DNA from: JAOZHU01 sp964632845
GTDB taxonomy: Archaea; Thermoproteota; Bathyarchaeia; Bathyarchaeales; Bathycorpusculaceae
Direction of reading: 5' to 3'
Assembly: GCA_964632845.1 (NCBI GenBank)
Contig: CAZWDU010000017.1
Coordinates: 1-38,209, forward strand
DNA length: 38,209 nucleotides
Shown: one piece after another, positions 22,379-31,934 of the stretch
Numbering within the stretch: position 1 is the first letter of the stretch
Layout of the letters: each line of letters opens with the position of its first letter
Program-made: the position numbers and the translations under genes
The notes under the pieces: generated by a model
Told to the model about the DNA's origin: nothing
Database searches by the model: none
The model's input: the letters and a program-made list of their open reading frames with translations, nothing else

Positions 22379-25300
22379 ATGCTCGTACTGTTCGCAGCGT
22401 TCTCTGCGTTAACGTTTAGCCCAACAAGAGCACATGCGGAAACCCCTGCTGTAACCAGTTCGGAACAAATTGATTCTTTCACGCCCACAGTTTGGAAGCC
22501 AGCAGAGATTGACCAAAACAACAACAGCGTAGCAGATAGCCTCGACCAAGAAATTGCCGATAGAACAGCAAACGGCACAGCGCAGCAATATGTAAACGTC
22601 ACTGTCATGCTGCACACTGCACCAACCACGCAAGACGCAGCTGATTTCGTTTCAGCAGGCGGATACTTAACAACGTCCCCATGGACAGAAGCAACATACG
22701 GCTTCGGCGGCATGATACCATACAGCACCATTATCCTGTTCACTCAGCAATGCTCTAACGTGCTGCTGGTTGAGAAGGAAGCAGTTGGCAAAGCAACTAT
22801 TGCTTACGCAGCGCAGCAAGTAGGCGCTAGAACCTACGTGTGGAACACCATGGGGCTTCAAGGAGACCCAGCCGCTTCCACCGCAATAGTGGACACAGGC
22901 ATCGACGCTTCACATGCGGATTTCGCGCCTGGATACGGCAACCAAGACTTCTCCAAGAAAATAGTCGGATGGACAGACCAAGTAGGCTCCAGTACTTCAC
23001 CTATTGATGACAATGGACACGGCTCGCACGTTGCAGGGCTAGTTGCGGGAGACGGCTTCTTCAGCGTGGATACTTCAGGCTACGCAACTGCAACATGGGG
23101 CGCTGCTCTACCAGTGTCAGACGGTGGCACTTGGTTCGGTGGCGGTATAATGGTGAACACAACTGGCACGATAACGATTACTGTGAAATGGACACGAACT
23201 GACACAGCCAGTTTATCCTCGCTCCGCCTCTACTATGGTGACAAAACACTCAACACTGGGTCTTGGACTCAAGTGAACTCAACGAGCACACCCAGCCAAA
23301 ACACCTTTTACTCGTTAACCTACAATGTCGCTTCAACGCCCTCTGGCGGCTACAACATGTATCACATATTTTTGCCGACTACGGGAACAGGTGACCTTTA
23401 CGTCACTTACACGGTGTCTTGGCCTTACATGCCGCCGTCAGATGGTTTTTCAGCTTGGACAGGTATAGCGCCACAGTCAAAGCTGGTAGGCGTCAAAACC
23501 ATGGATTCTACAGGTTCAGGGACAACACTTGATTTGATTAATGGCATAAATTGGATAATCGCAAACAGAATGAACTACCACATAACTGTCGTCAGCATGA
23601 GTTTAGGCTTTGACGCCGAGTATTATTCGGTGGATTCAGCCGTGCGGAACCTAGTAAACAGCGGCATTACAGTCGTTGTTTCAGCCGGAAACAAGGGGTC
23701 AGGAGGTAACTATATTTATTCGCCTGCATCCGTGGACGAAGTCATCACTGTAGCAGCCATGAACCAGTTCGACAACGTAGCCAGCTACAGCAGCCAAGGC
23801 GGAACCTCAAGATACATGAGCAACACAATCAAGCCCGACATCACTGCGCCAGGCGGTAGCTTCTTCGCCGTCCCCCTATTCAGCGCGGACTCGAATTACA
23901 ACGATGCAGAAGGCATGTTCACGGATATAGAGGCTGACGATGCGGCTCTAATGCAGGGGACTTCAATGGCTGCGCCCGTTATTTCTGGTTGTGTCCAAAT
24001 TGTAATTCAAGCCTTAGGCGGATACGCCGATTGGAATTGGACGCGAAGCCAAGCCTTGCAGCCTAAAATGCTCTTGTTGATGACAGCTACTGAAACGTAT
24101 CCTAACCTCCGAGAAGACGAGGCATCATCCACGTCGCCGACGCTTAACCGTGGCGGAAAAGACGCACACGAAGGCTACGGCAGAGTAAACTTGGATGCAG
24201 CCGTAGACGCTGCCTTAAAATCGTATTCGGTCGGAAGCGTGGTGACGGATACTTTGGGCATGCCGCCAACAACCGCTGACATTTCAGTGCTCGGTCAAAG
24301 GCTCGCATGGGCAAGAAACATCCAGCTTGCCGCGGGCAGCAAATACAACTTCAGCCTCAACGTGCCCGCAGGAGCCAACTACGATTTGTACCTTTACAAT
24401 TCAACTGGCACCGCCTATGGAGAACCAGTAATAGTGGCAAAAAGCATCAACGCAACCACTGGCGGAACGGAGCAGTTTTGGGTAACAGCAGCATACAGTG
24501 GAACCTACTATTTGGTCGTGAAGAGAGCAACAGAAACCACGGGAAGCGGCACCTTCACGCTATCAAGCCAAAGCGCAGGCACAGTAAACGTGACATTAAA
24601 CACACCCGGCATGCCTAACGCTTCCAACGTGGTGCATTACAGCCAAAACGGCGTCGCCAAGACAGGCAACATCGCTGCAAACACCTTTTCAGATTACGTG
24701 GACACAGGAACAACCTTGACAATCGATAACCCCATCTACGTTTCCGCAACACAAAGGTACACAACAACAGACACAACCTCATTCGTAATACAGTCCAGCA
24801 GCACATTCACAGTCACCTACAAAACGCAATATTACATTACGGTTGACAGCAGCCACGGTGCCCCGACAGCGTCACAGTGGATAGACCAAGGCAGCAGCCT
24901 CACCGCCTCAGTGACAAGCCCAACAGAAACTGTGCCAACCGACCAGCAATGGATCTGCACAGGATACACCATCGACGGAGGCACAGCCAACTCAGGCACA
25001 AGCTACACTTTCAACAACGTGCAAGCCGCGCATACGATAGCGTTCAATTGGAAAAAACAGTTCTGGATTCAAATTAACAGTGAACATGGCACAGCTACCG
25101 CCTCAGCATGGGCAAACCAAAGCGAAGCCTTCACAGCCTCAGTTAGCAGCCCAGCAGAAGTCACTGCTGGCACCAGCCAGTGGGTTTGCACAGGCTACCG
25201 CGTTGACGAAAGCACCCTTGCCGCTGGCACCACCTACACTTTCAATAACCTAGAAGCGACGCACACAATAGACTTCAACTGGAAAAGACAGGTCTACTTG

Positions 25301-26101
25301 ACGGTGGATTCAACTTACGGTTCGCCCAGCGGAGACGGATGGTACGATGCAGGCACTACAACAAACGCCGCTCTACCTGTCGGAACAATCTCAGGTGGTG
25401 ATGAAGTGCAATACGTGTTCACTGGATGGAGCGATGACGCTTCTGGAACAGGATTAACCAGTAGCGGCATCGTTATGAACGAAGCGAAGACTGCCACAGC
25501 CAAGTGGAAAACCCAATACTACCTATCGGTAACCACGAATTTTGGTTCAGTCAGCCCCAGCAGCGGATGGCACGACGCAGGAGCCATAGTGAACATTTCC
25601 GCCGATGCACCTTCAACTGGCGAAGGCGAACGGTACGTTTGGAACGGTTGGACGGGCACTGGCGCTGGCAATTACACTGGCACAACCAATTCAGTCCAAG
25701 TAACAATGAATAACGCCGTTAATGAAGTGGCTTCTTGGACGCAACAGTACTTACTGGCGGTGACTTCGCCTTATGGCACGCCTACACCGCTAAGCGGGTG
25801 GTTTGATGCAGGCACAAGCATAATCGCTTCAGTGGATTCGCCTGTGGCGGGAGCCATTGTAACCCAGCATAGTTGCATGGGTTGGGCAGGTTCAGGCAGC
25901 GTCCCAGCTTCTGGAGTAGGGGCGAGCGTGCAGTTCACGATAGAGCAGCCTTCGAGTATCACGTGGAACTGGGAAACGCAGTATTTACCTGTACCATTAA
26001 TAATGATGATAGCAGGGGTTACAGCTTGCGTGGTTTTAGCTGCATCAGCGGCTTACTTGCTGCACAGGAGACGCAGGCAACGCGGTTTAGGCGCTGGCTG
26101 A
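22379..26101 (+). CDS. large secreted subtilisin-like protease with PPC domain and five C-terminal repeats
   Basis: This is an S8 serine protease of about 1240 residues. Catalytic residues are D172 (AIVDTGID), H214 (NGHGSHVAG) and S529 (GTSMAAPV), with oxyanion N438 (SAGN). A beta-rich insert of about 130 residues (228-360) separates the His region from the next core strand. A PPC-type domain (about 635-725) follows, then five ~75-residue repeats of the QYYLSV...GWHDAG...WNGW type (about 810-1195), and a membrane helix with tail HRRRRQRGLGAG. The ATG at 22379 gives a signal peptide lacking its basic start; the same frame is open back to 22301 and encodes KKRGKEKTNKKTATLW just upstream, but without ATG, GTG or TTG. 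Confidence 0.93.
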   Translation: MLVLFAAFSALTFSPTRAHAETPAVTSSEQIDSFTPTVWKPAEIDQNNNSVADSLDQEIADRTANGTAQQYVNVTVMLHTAPTTQDAADFVSAGGYLTTSPWTEATYGFGGMIPYSTIILFTQQCSNVLLVEKEAVGKATIAYAAQQVGARTYVWNTMGLQGDPAASTAIVDTGIDASHADFAPGYGNQDFSKKIVGWTDQVGSSTSPIDDNGHGSHVAGLVAGDGFFSVDTSGYATATWGAALPVSDGGTWFGGGIMVNTTGTITITVKWTRTDTASLSSLRLYYGDKTLNTGSWTQVNSTSTPSQNTFYSLTYNVASTPSGGYNMYHIFLPTTGTGDLYVTYTVSWPYMPPSDGFSAWTGIAPQSKLVGVKTMDSTGSGTTLDLINGINWIIANRMNYHITVVSMSLGFDAEYYSVDSAVRNLVNSGITVVVSAGNKGSGGNYIYSPASVDEVITVAAMNQFDNVASYSSQGGTSRYMSNTIKPDITAPGGSFFAVPLFSADSNYNDAEGMFTDIEADDAALMQGTSMAAPVISGCVQIVIQALGGYADWNWTRSQALQPKMLLLMTATETYPNLREDEASSTSPTLNRGGKDAHEGYGRVNLDAAVDAALKSYSVGSVVTDTLGMPPTTADISVLGQRLAWARNIQLAAGSKYNFSLNVPAGANYDLYLYNSTGTAYGEPVIVAKSINATTGGTEQFWVTAAYSGTYYLVVKRATETTGSGTFTLSSQSAGTVNVTLNTPGMPNASNVVHYSQNGVAKTGNIAANTFSDYVDTGTTLTIDNPIYVSATQRYTTTDTTSFVIQSSSTFTVTYKTQYYITVDSSHGAPTASQWIDQGSSLTASVTSPTETVPTDQQWICTGYTIDGGTANSGTSYTFNNVQAAHTIAFNWKKQFWIQINSEHGTATASAWANQSEAFTASVSSPAEVTAGTSQWVCTGYRVDESTLAAGTTYTFNNLEATHTIDFNWKRQVYLTVDSTYGSPSGDGWYDAGTTTNAALPVGTISGGDEVQYVFTGWSDDASGTGLTSSGIVMNEAKTATAKWKTQYYLSVTTNFGSVSPSSGWHDAGAIVNISADAPSTGEGERYVWNGWTGTGAGNYTGTTNSVQVTMNNAVNEVASWTQQYLLAVTSPYGTPTPLSGWFDAGTSIIASVDSPVAGAIVTQHSCMGWAGSGSVPASGVGASVQFTIEQPSSITWNWETQYLPVPLIMMIAGVTACVVLAASAAYLLHRRRRQRGLGAG

Positions 26102-26130
26102 AAAAGCAATTTTTCTGTTGACAGCAAAAA

Positions 26131-26138
26131 CTTTAAAG
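26131..26138 (+). promoter_or_regulatory. probable promoter of the methanofuran operon
   Basis: CTTTAAAG at 26131-26138 is the only TATA-like box between the subtilase and mfnB and predicts a start near 26160, ten bases before the TTG at 26170. Confidence 0.45.
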
Positions 26139-26169
26139 GCAATGGAATTCCGCATCAATATGAGCTAAA

Positions 26170-26907
26170 TTGAAGTTACTCATAAGCCCAGCAGACGAGA
26201 AAGAAGCCGCGGAAGCCATTGCAGGCGGAGCCGACATAATAGACGTTAAAAACCCCAAAGAAGGCGCATTAGGCGCCAGTTTCCCATGGACAATAAAACG
26301 AATCAAAAAACTCGCTCCCAAAAACATTGAAGTAAGCTGCGCAATAGGCGACGCGCCAAACTTGCCCTGTGCAGTGTCTCTTGCTGCCTTAGGCGCGGCG
26401 ACAACAGGCGTAGACTACGTTAAAGTTGGGCTCTACGGCGTAAAAACCAAGGACGAAGCAGTTCACCTCATGCAAAGCGTCAGCAAAGCAGTTAAAGATT
26501 ACAACCCCTCGGTTAAGGTTGTGGCTACGGGGTACGCTGACGCTGAAAGAACAGGCTCAGTAAATCCTCTGTTTGTGCCCGAGATAGCCCGCGACGCTCA
26601 AGCTGACGTGGCGATGATAGACACGGCAATTAAAGACGGCAAAAACCTCTTCGCATACCTCACAACCGACCAGCTTAAACGCTTCGTCAACGCAGCACAC
26701 GCGTATGGCTTAAAGGTGGCGCTTGCGGGTTCTTTGCGGAAAGAAGATTTGGCTGCGGTTTACGCTTTAGGCGCTGACATCATGGGCTTAAGAGGAGCCG
26801 CGTGTACCAGCGGGGACCGAGTTAACGGTCGAATAACCCGAGAAAACGTGCAAGCACTTGTTGATGCTGCACGGCGCATTGAGCAACACGGTGGCGCAGA
26901 AGGCTGA
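26170..26907 (+). CDS. mfnB: (5-formylfuran-3-yl)methyl phosphate synthase
   Basis: MfnB condenses two molecules of glyceraldehyde-3-phosphate to the furan phosphate 4-HFC-P, the first step to the furan ring of methanofuran. The 245-residue TIM barrel starts KLLISPADEKEA and contains DVKNPKEGALGA with K27, K85 (DYVKVG), D151 and K155 (MIDTAIKDG). These are, as I recall, the same positions as the catalytic residues of the Methanocaldococcus enzyme. The last strand RGAACTSGDR holds the phosphate. It starts with TTG at 26170 with a short leader. First gene of the operon; mfnA follows after 19 bases. Confidence 0.95.
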   Translation: MKLLISPADEKEAAEAIAGGADIIDVKNPKEGALGASFPWTIKRIKKLAPKNIEVSCAIGDAPNLPCAVSLAALGAATTGVDYVKVGLYGVKTKDEAVHLMQSVSKAVKDYNPSVKVVATGYADAERTGSVNPLFVPEIARDAQADVAMIDTAIKDGKNLFAYLTTDQLKRFVNAAHAYGLKVALAGSLRKEDLAAVYALGADIMGLRGAACTSGDRVNGRITRENVQALVDAARRIEQHGGAEG

Positions 26908-26926
26908 GGAAAAGGAAGTTTTGACT

Positions 26927-28054
26927 ATGCAAAAGAAGGGACGAAGCCGCAAAGCAGTACTCGTGGAACTAAGGCGAATCAGCGAGCAAGACCTGAAGTA
27001 CCGAGATGGTCGCATATTGTGTTCGATGTGCACTGAGCCGCATCCAGCAGCGAAAATCGCGCATAGGCTATTTTTGAGTTCAAATTTGGGTGATGCGGGC
27101 TTGTTTTCTGGAAGTTTGCGGCTGGAGAAGGAGGCGGTTGGGAAATTGGCAGCGCTTTTGCACGGTGAAAGTAGTGTGGGGTTTATTGTTTCAGGCGGAA
27201 CTGAAGCGAATTTGCTGGCGCTTTTAGCTGCACGGAACATGGCAAACGTTAGCAGTCCTGAGGTTGTGGTGCCGCAGTCAGCGCATTTCTCTTTCAGCAA
27301 AATATGTAATTTGCTGGGGATAAAGCCCGTTCAAGCAAGTTTAGATGGATCGTTTAGGGTTGATCCTGCGTCAGTTAAGCAGTGTTTAAGCGAGAATACC
27401 ATTGCTGTAGTGGGCACGGTGGGCACAGCCGAATTGGGTGTAGTAGACCCGATTGACAAGCTTTCTGAAATTGCCGTGGCGCATGGGGTGTATTTGCATG
27501 TGGATGCAGCGTTTGGCGGTCTCATAGTGCCTTTCCTAGCGGATGCGCCCTTGTTTGATTTCAGGTTGGAAGGCGTGAAATCCGTAACTGTTGACCCGCA
27601 CAAGATGGGGTTGGCGACAGTCCCCGCGGGCGGCATCCTGTTTCGAGACAACACATGGTTAGCGCACATTAAAACGGATACGCCTTACTTGACGGAGGAT
27701 GCGCAATACACTTTTGTGGGCACAAGAAGCGGGGCTTCGGCTGCGGCAACTTGGGCAGTGTTCGAAAACTTGGGGCGGGAAGGGTTCACGAAGATTGTTA
27801 ACCAGTGCCTCAGCTTAACCAAGTTTCTATCTGCTGGACTGAAAGCGCAAGGTTTCAAACTTGTAACTGAACCAGCGCTGAATATAGTTGCGTTCCGCTA
27901 CTCGAATTCAAAATTGCTGGCAGACGCGTTGCGGCAGCGCGGGTGGTTTGTCTCTTACGTGCCGCGGCTTGACTGCGTCCGAATCGTGGTGATGCCGCAC
28001 TTGAGGAAGCGGCACTTAACAGCGTTCCTGAAAGAACTAAGCGAAATGAGCTGA
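26927..28054 (+). CDS. mfnA: L-tyrosine decarboxylase (pyridoxal-phosphate enzyme)
   Basis: MfnA decarboxylates tyrosine to tyramine for methanofuran; some archaeal homologues instead act on aspartate for CoA synthesis, but the operon favours tyrosine. The 375-residue group II decarboxylase shows SGGTEANLLAL (about 89-99), H120 that stacks on the cofactor, D193 in HVDAAFGG and the Schiff-base lysine K226 in VDPHKMGL. An upstream in-frame ATG at 26858 lies inside mfnB; the ATG at 26927 is preferred because GAGGAAAAGGAAG precedes it. The stop is five bases from mfnD. Confidence 0.93.
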   Translation: MQKKGRSRKAVLVELRRISEQDLKYRDGRILCSMCTEPHPAAKIAHRLFLSSNLGDAGLFSGSLRLEKEAVGKLAALLHGESSVGFIVSGGTEANLLALLAARNMANVSSPEVVVPQSAHFSFSKICNLLGIKPVQASLDGSFRVDPASVKQCLSENTIAVVGTVGTAELGVVDPIDKLSEIAVAHGVYLHVDAAFGGLIVPFLADAPLFDFRLEGVKSVTVDPHKMGLATVPAGGILFRDNTWLAHIKTDTPYLTEDAQYTFVGTRSGASAAATWAVFENLGREGFTKIVNQCLSLTKFLSAGLKAQGFKLVTEPALNIVAFRYSNSKLLADALRQRGWFVSYVPRLDCVRIVVMPHLRKRHLTAFLKELSEMS

Positions 28055-28059
28055 ACACT

Positions 28060-29295
28060 TTGGAGCTTCTAGTCTACGAGTACGCTTCTGGAGGCGGTTT
28101 CGCCGACAAGCCACTGCCAGTCAGCATTTTAAGTGAAGGATTCAGCATGTTAAGGGCTATAGTTGCGGATTTTAAGGCTGCAGGGCACTCCGTGACTACG
28201 GTGCTGGATTCGCGTTTGGCGGTGCTGAATCCGCCTCTGGATGCCGACTGCATAGTGCCTGCTTCTTCTTTTAATGATGCTGAACGGGCTATCCAAAAAC
28301 TTTCGGAATCCACGGATGCTACGTATATAGTTGCGCCCGAATCTAATCAAGTATTGCAGTCGCTTGTGGCGAAAATTGAGCAGGCAGGCGTGGCGTCATT
28401 GAATTGCCGTGGCAACGCTATCAGCAATGTCTCAGATAAAGCCGCAATGCTTAAGCGCGTGAAGGAACTGGGGTTGTCTACGCCAGCGACAGTGAGTGTT
28501 AGTGCCTTCGACGACGTAGCGGAAATCACGCGAACTGTGCGCGGCAGCTTGGGGTTTCCGTTGATAATTAAGCCTGTGGACGGCGTTGGTTGTGCAGGCT
28601 TAAGCGTTGTTAACAATGAGCAGCAGGTGGCAAGTGCAGTTGCCAAAGCTACTGTCGAGTCAACGGACAAGCGTTTTGTGGCTCAAGAGTTGATTCGCGG
28701 TACAGCCGTCAGCGTCAGTTTACTTGCAACTGTTAATGATGTGTTGCCGCTAAGCTTGAACAGGCAAGATGTTTCTTTGATGGCACCTGAGGCTGCTTCA
28801 ACGTATAATGGCGGACAAGTTCCATTTGACAACTTGCTTAAGCGTGAGGCTTTTACTGCGGCAGAAACGGCGGTGAAGGCGTTTCAGGGTCTCAGGGGTT
28901 ACGTTGGCGTTGACTTGGTTTTGACGGGAAAGGAAGCGGTGGTGATGGAGGTTAATCCGAGGTTAACCGTGTCTTATATGGGATTGAGGAAAGTTGCGGG
29001 TTTTAATCTTGCTCAAGCAATAATCAGCGCTGCTCTTGAGAATAAACTCCCTGCAAACAGCCAAAGCAGAGGTTACGCTGTCTTCTCAAAAATAATTACA
29101 TCTAAGCCAACGATTGAAACATTACAGAAAACCTACAGCATAGACGAAGTTGTTTCTCCACCTTTCCCCATAGCAGACAATTGCGTAGCATGCGCATTAG
29201 TTTTATCCAGCGGCGCCACGTTGAAAGAGGCACAGGCAGGGTTCCATGAAGCTAAAAAGTGTCTTCACAACATAATACGCCTAGAGGGGAAATAG
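28060..29295 (+). CDS. mfnD: tyramine--L-glutamate ligase (ATP-grasp)
   Basis: MfnD joins the gamma-carboxyl of glutamate to tyramine with ATP. The 411-residue ATP-grasp protein opens with ELLVYEYASGGGF, typical of this branch, and has the ATP-grasp blocks NVSDKAAMLKRVKELGLSTP (about 122-141), FPLIIKPVDGVGCAGL (167-182), the metal-binding end VVMEVNPRLTVSYMGL (about 288-303) and a C-terminal domain of about 100 residues. It starts with TTG at 28060, five bases after the mfnA stop. The gene to its 3' side starts two bases after its stop, so the operon is continuous. Confidence 0.92.
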   Translation: MELLVYEYASGGGFADKPLPVSILSEGFSMLRAIVADFKAAGHSVTTVLDSRLAVLNPPLDADCIVPASSFNDAERAIQKLSESTDATYIVAPESNQVLQSLVAKIEQAGVASLNCRGNAISNVSDKAAMLKRVKELGLSTPATVSVSAFDDVAEITRTVRGSLGFPLIIKPVDGVGCAGLSVVNNEQQVASAVAKATVESTDKRFVAQELIRGTAVSVSLLATVNDVLPLSLNRQDVSLMAPEAASTYNGGQVPFDNLLKREAFTAAETAVKAFQGLRGYVGVDLVLTGKEAVVMEVNPRLTVSYMGLRKVAGFNLAQAIISAALENKLPANSQSRGYAVFSKIITSKPTIETLQKTYSIDEVVSPPFPIADNCVACALVLSSGATLKEAQAGFHEAKKCLHNIIRLEGK

Positions 29296-29296
29296 C

Positions 29297-30370
29297 GTGG
29301 TAAGCGTAGTGGGCTTGGACATTGGAGGCGCCAACACTAAAGCAGCATACATAAGCACTGACAACGGCGTCATCAGCGAATTCAAAACTGCGATGGAGTA
29401 TTTTCCAGTTTGGAAAAACCCCGAAAAACTCGGAGCCGTGCTTTCAGGGCTTAGACGAGCGGTAAGCGGTTCAGTGAAGCTTGACTGTGTAGGCGTAACC
29501 ATGACTGCGGAGTTATCTGATGCGTACCGCACGAAACGAGAAGGCGTCAACCACATCCTAACGCAGGTAGCCCAAGCCTTTCCCGATACGCAGATTTTGG
29601 TTTTAGATGTGGACGGAGGGGTGCGGTCAATTGCGGAAGCGCAGGCGGAGCCGCTTAAGGTTGCCGCGGCAAATTGGGCAGCTACAGGCTGGATGGTCGC
29701 CCAGTTAATCCCGAACTGCATCGTAATCGATGTTGGCAGCACGAGCACCAGCATAATCCCCATCGTTGATGGGCACGTTTCAGCAGTGGGCAAAACAGAT
29801 TTAGAGAAGCTTATGAACGGTGAACTCGTGTACACGGGAAGCCTGCGGACAAACATTGCTACTGTGGTGCGCTCTATTCCGCTTAGAGGCGGCGTGGCGC
29901 GGGTTTCCTCGGAACTGTTCGCCCAGTCAGGCGACGTTCACTTGGTTTTAGGCAACATTACAGAAAGGGAGTATACTGTTGAAACGGCAGATGGACGCGG
30001 AAAAACACAAGCGGAAGCGCTGGCGAGGCTATCACGCGTGGTCTGCGCTGACACTGAAATGCTGAGTGAACAGGATATATTGCAATTTGCCGCGTACATC
30101 CATAACAGACAAGTTGAACAAATCGCTGAAGAACTAAAACAAGTTTACAACCGCACCAAACCGCGTTTAAAGACGGAGGCCAAGGCGGTGGTCACGGGGC
30201 TTGGAAAAAACTTCCTCGCGAAAAAAGCCGCGAAACTCGCAGGCTTCAACGACATCGTTGACCTTAACGAGTTATTGAAAAGCGATGTAGCTACGGTTTC
30301 CCCAGCAGTTGGCATTGCTTTGATGGCAGCAACCAAACTTGAAGGCAGGACAGCGCAATGGACGCAGTAA
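29297..30370 (+). CDS. mfnF: MfnF, hydantoinase/oxoprolinase-like methanofuran biosynthesis enzyme
   Basis: MfnF couples the furan amine diphosphate to gamma-glutamyltyramine, forming the ether-linked core of methanofuran. The 357-residue protein has the actin-like ATPase-fold start VVGLDIGGANTKAAY (residues 4-18), a second phosphate loop CIVIDVGSTSTSIIP near 145-159 and a C-terminal VTGLGKNFLAKKAA segment. It matches the COG1548-type proteins assigned to this step. The GTG start follows GAGGGGAAATAGC. It overlaps mfnE by 13 bases. Confidence 0.9.
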   Translation: MVSVVGLDIGGANTKAAYISTDNGVISEFKTAMEYFPVWKNPEKLGAVLSGLRRAVSGSVKLDCVGVTMTAELSDAYRTKREGVNHILTQVAQAFPDTQILVLDVDGGVRSIAEAQAEPLKVAAANWAATGWMVAQLIPNCIVIDVGSTSTSIIPIVDGHVSAVGKTDLEKLMNGELVYTGSLRTNIATVVRSIPLRGGVARVSSELFAQSGDVHLVLGNITEREYTVETADGRGKTQAEALARLSRVVCADTEMLSEQDILQFAAYIHNRQVEQIAEELKQVYNRTKPRLKTEAKAVVTGLGKNFLAKKAAKLAGFNDIVDLNELLKSDVATVSPAVGIALMAATKLEGRTAQWTQ

Positions 30371-31026
30371 TAAAAGTCGGAGGAAGCCTAGCTGAAAAAC
30401 CAGCTGTACTAAAGGCGTTATGCGATAGACTAAGCGAAATCGCTGAAAAGCGCAGCATTGGTGTTGTGTCTGGCGGCGGCAAATTCGCTGACGTCATAAG
30501 GGAATTTGACCAGCGATACGCGTTGTCTGCTGATGCGGCGCATATGATGGCGATTTTAGGCATGGACCAGTTTGGACTACTGCTGTCACAGGTTATTCCC
30601 AACTCGCGCGTCACTTATTCGCTTAGCGATGCAAAGCGGCTTTCTGAGAGCAAAATGGTGCCTGTTTTCTTGCCTTCACGGCTGATGCTCCGAGAAAACC
30701 CGTTGGAAGCGTCGTGGGATGTCACGTCTGACTCTATAGCCGCTTATGTTGCCAGCAGGTTGAATGCGAACAAAGTGATTTTGGTTACTGATGTTGATGG
30801 AATTTTCAAAAGTGACCCCAAAAAGCATTCAGGCACTAAATTGATTGCCAAGCTTTCAGCTAGTAAGTTGCTGACGTTCGCTCAGAGAACCAGCGTAGAC
30901 AAGTTCTTGCCCAAACTGCTTTTGAAAACGCGTTTAGACTGTTACGTCGTTAACGGAGCTTACCCTGAACGAGTCGACGCTATCCTATCGGGGCAAAGCA
31001 CTGTGTGCACGCTTATCAAAGCCTGA
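30358..31026 (+). CDS. mfnE: [5-(aminomethyl)furan-3-yl]methyl phosphate kinase
   Basis: MfnE phosphorylates the aminomethylfuran phosphate to the diphosphate used by MfnF. This 222-residue amino-acid-kinase fold protein shows VIKVGGSLAEKP at the N-terminus, IGVVSGGGKFAD near 40, WDVTSDSIAAYVA near 120 and the nucleotide-binding VILVTDVDGIFKSDP near 140. Short length fits the archaeal COG2054-type kinases. It is the last gene of the mfn operon and overlaps mfnF. The aminotransferase MfnC is not in the window; it is often unlinked. Confidence 0.92.
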   Translation: MDAVIKVGGSLAEKPAVLKALCDRLSEIAEKRSIGVVSGGGKFADVIREFDQRYALSADAAHMMAILGMDQFGLLLSQVIPNSRVTYSLSDAKRLSESKMVPVFLPSRLMLRENPLEASWDVTSDSIAAYVASRLNANKVILVTDVDGIFKSDPKKHSGTKLIAKLSASKLLTFAQRTSVDKFLPKLLLKTRLDCYVVNGAYPERVDAILSGQSTVCTLIKA

Positions 31027-31069
31027 CACGCAGGACACTGCATTTATTTACCCGCGCAGCCTCTACTGC

Positions 31070-31909
31070 ATGTGCGTGTCTATGTCTTCTTTAGTAGCTG
31101 TTGTCAAAGGCGAGCGGGGTCATGAGCCAGTTTTTAAAGCCTTAGAGCTGATAAACTACAAAAGCGCCCTATCTGGCTGGGACACGGTGCTTGTTAAAGT
31201 GAATTTTATCACTGACAAGACGTGGGACACGGGTGCAACCACAGACCCCATTGTCGTCGAAGCCATAATCCAGAAACTCAAAGAGTTGCCAGCTAAAGTT
31301 TACGTTGTGGAGTCAGACGCCACAATGACCAATGCTGACCGTGCCTTCGAGAAAACAGGCATGAAAGACATGTGCGACCGCAACGGCATTGAATGCTTGA
31401 ACCTGCGCTACGTTGAAGATAAGGTGGAACTGGCTATACCCGACGGTGAAGCGTTGAAAAGCGTAACTGTTCCGCGAATTGTCACTGAATCTGCAGTCAT
31501 CAGCGCCGCAAAACTCAAAACACACAGAGACACGGGCGTGACTTTAGGCATGAAAAACATGTTCGGCTTGCTGCCTGAAAAATTCAAAGGCAAATACCAC
31601 CTGAAAGGCATAAGCAAAGTCGTAAGCGACATAAACACCGTGCTCAAACCCAAATTAACCATAATAGACGGGTTCGTAGGCATGGAAGGCCCAGGACCAA
31701 TAAACGGCACACCAGTCAAAATGAACCTCATAATCGCAGGAACAGACACAGTCGCCACAGACGCCACCGCCTGCCGCATAATGGGCATAAACCCACACGA
31801 GATAAGACACATACGCAGAGCACACGAAAAAGGATTAGGCAACATCGACGACATACAAGTCATAGGCGAAAAACTGGAAACAATAACACGCTCCTTCAAA
31901 CGACAATAA
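31070..31909 (+). CDS. DUF362-family protein
   Basis: This 279-residue protein shows the DUF362 pattern: VLVKVNFITDK near residues 40-50, VVESDATMTNADRAFEKTGM, SAAKLKTHRDTGVTLGMKNMFGLLP near 144-168, and TIIDGFVGMEGPGPINGTP near 200-218, followed by ATDATACRIMGINP. DUF362 proteins often carry ferredoxin-type cysteine clusters; none is present here, so it is the short form. Role unknown. TATA-like ATTTATTT at 31042-31049 predicts a start at about 31070, so the ATG there may be leaderless; ATG 31082 (MSSLVAVVKG) is the alternative. Confidence 0.85.
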   Translation: MCVSMSSLVAVVKGERGHEPVFKALELINYKSALSGWDTVLVKVNFITDKTWDTGATTDPIVVEAIIQKLKELPAKVYVVESDATMTNADRAFEKTGMKDMCDRNGIECLNLRYVEDKVELAIPDGEALKSVTVPRIVTESAVISAAKLKTHRDTGVTLGMKNMFGLLPEKFKGKYHLKGISKVVSDINTVLKPKLTIIDGFVGMEGPGPINGTPVKMNLIIAGTDTVATDATACRIMGINPHEIRHIRRAHEKGLGNIDDIQVIGEKLETITRSFKRQ

Positions 31910-31934
31910 ACCACAGCAAACCAACATTCTACGC

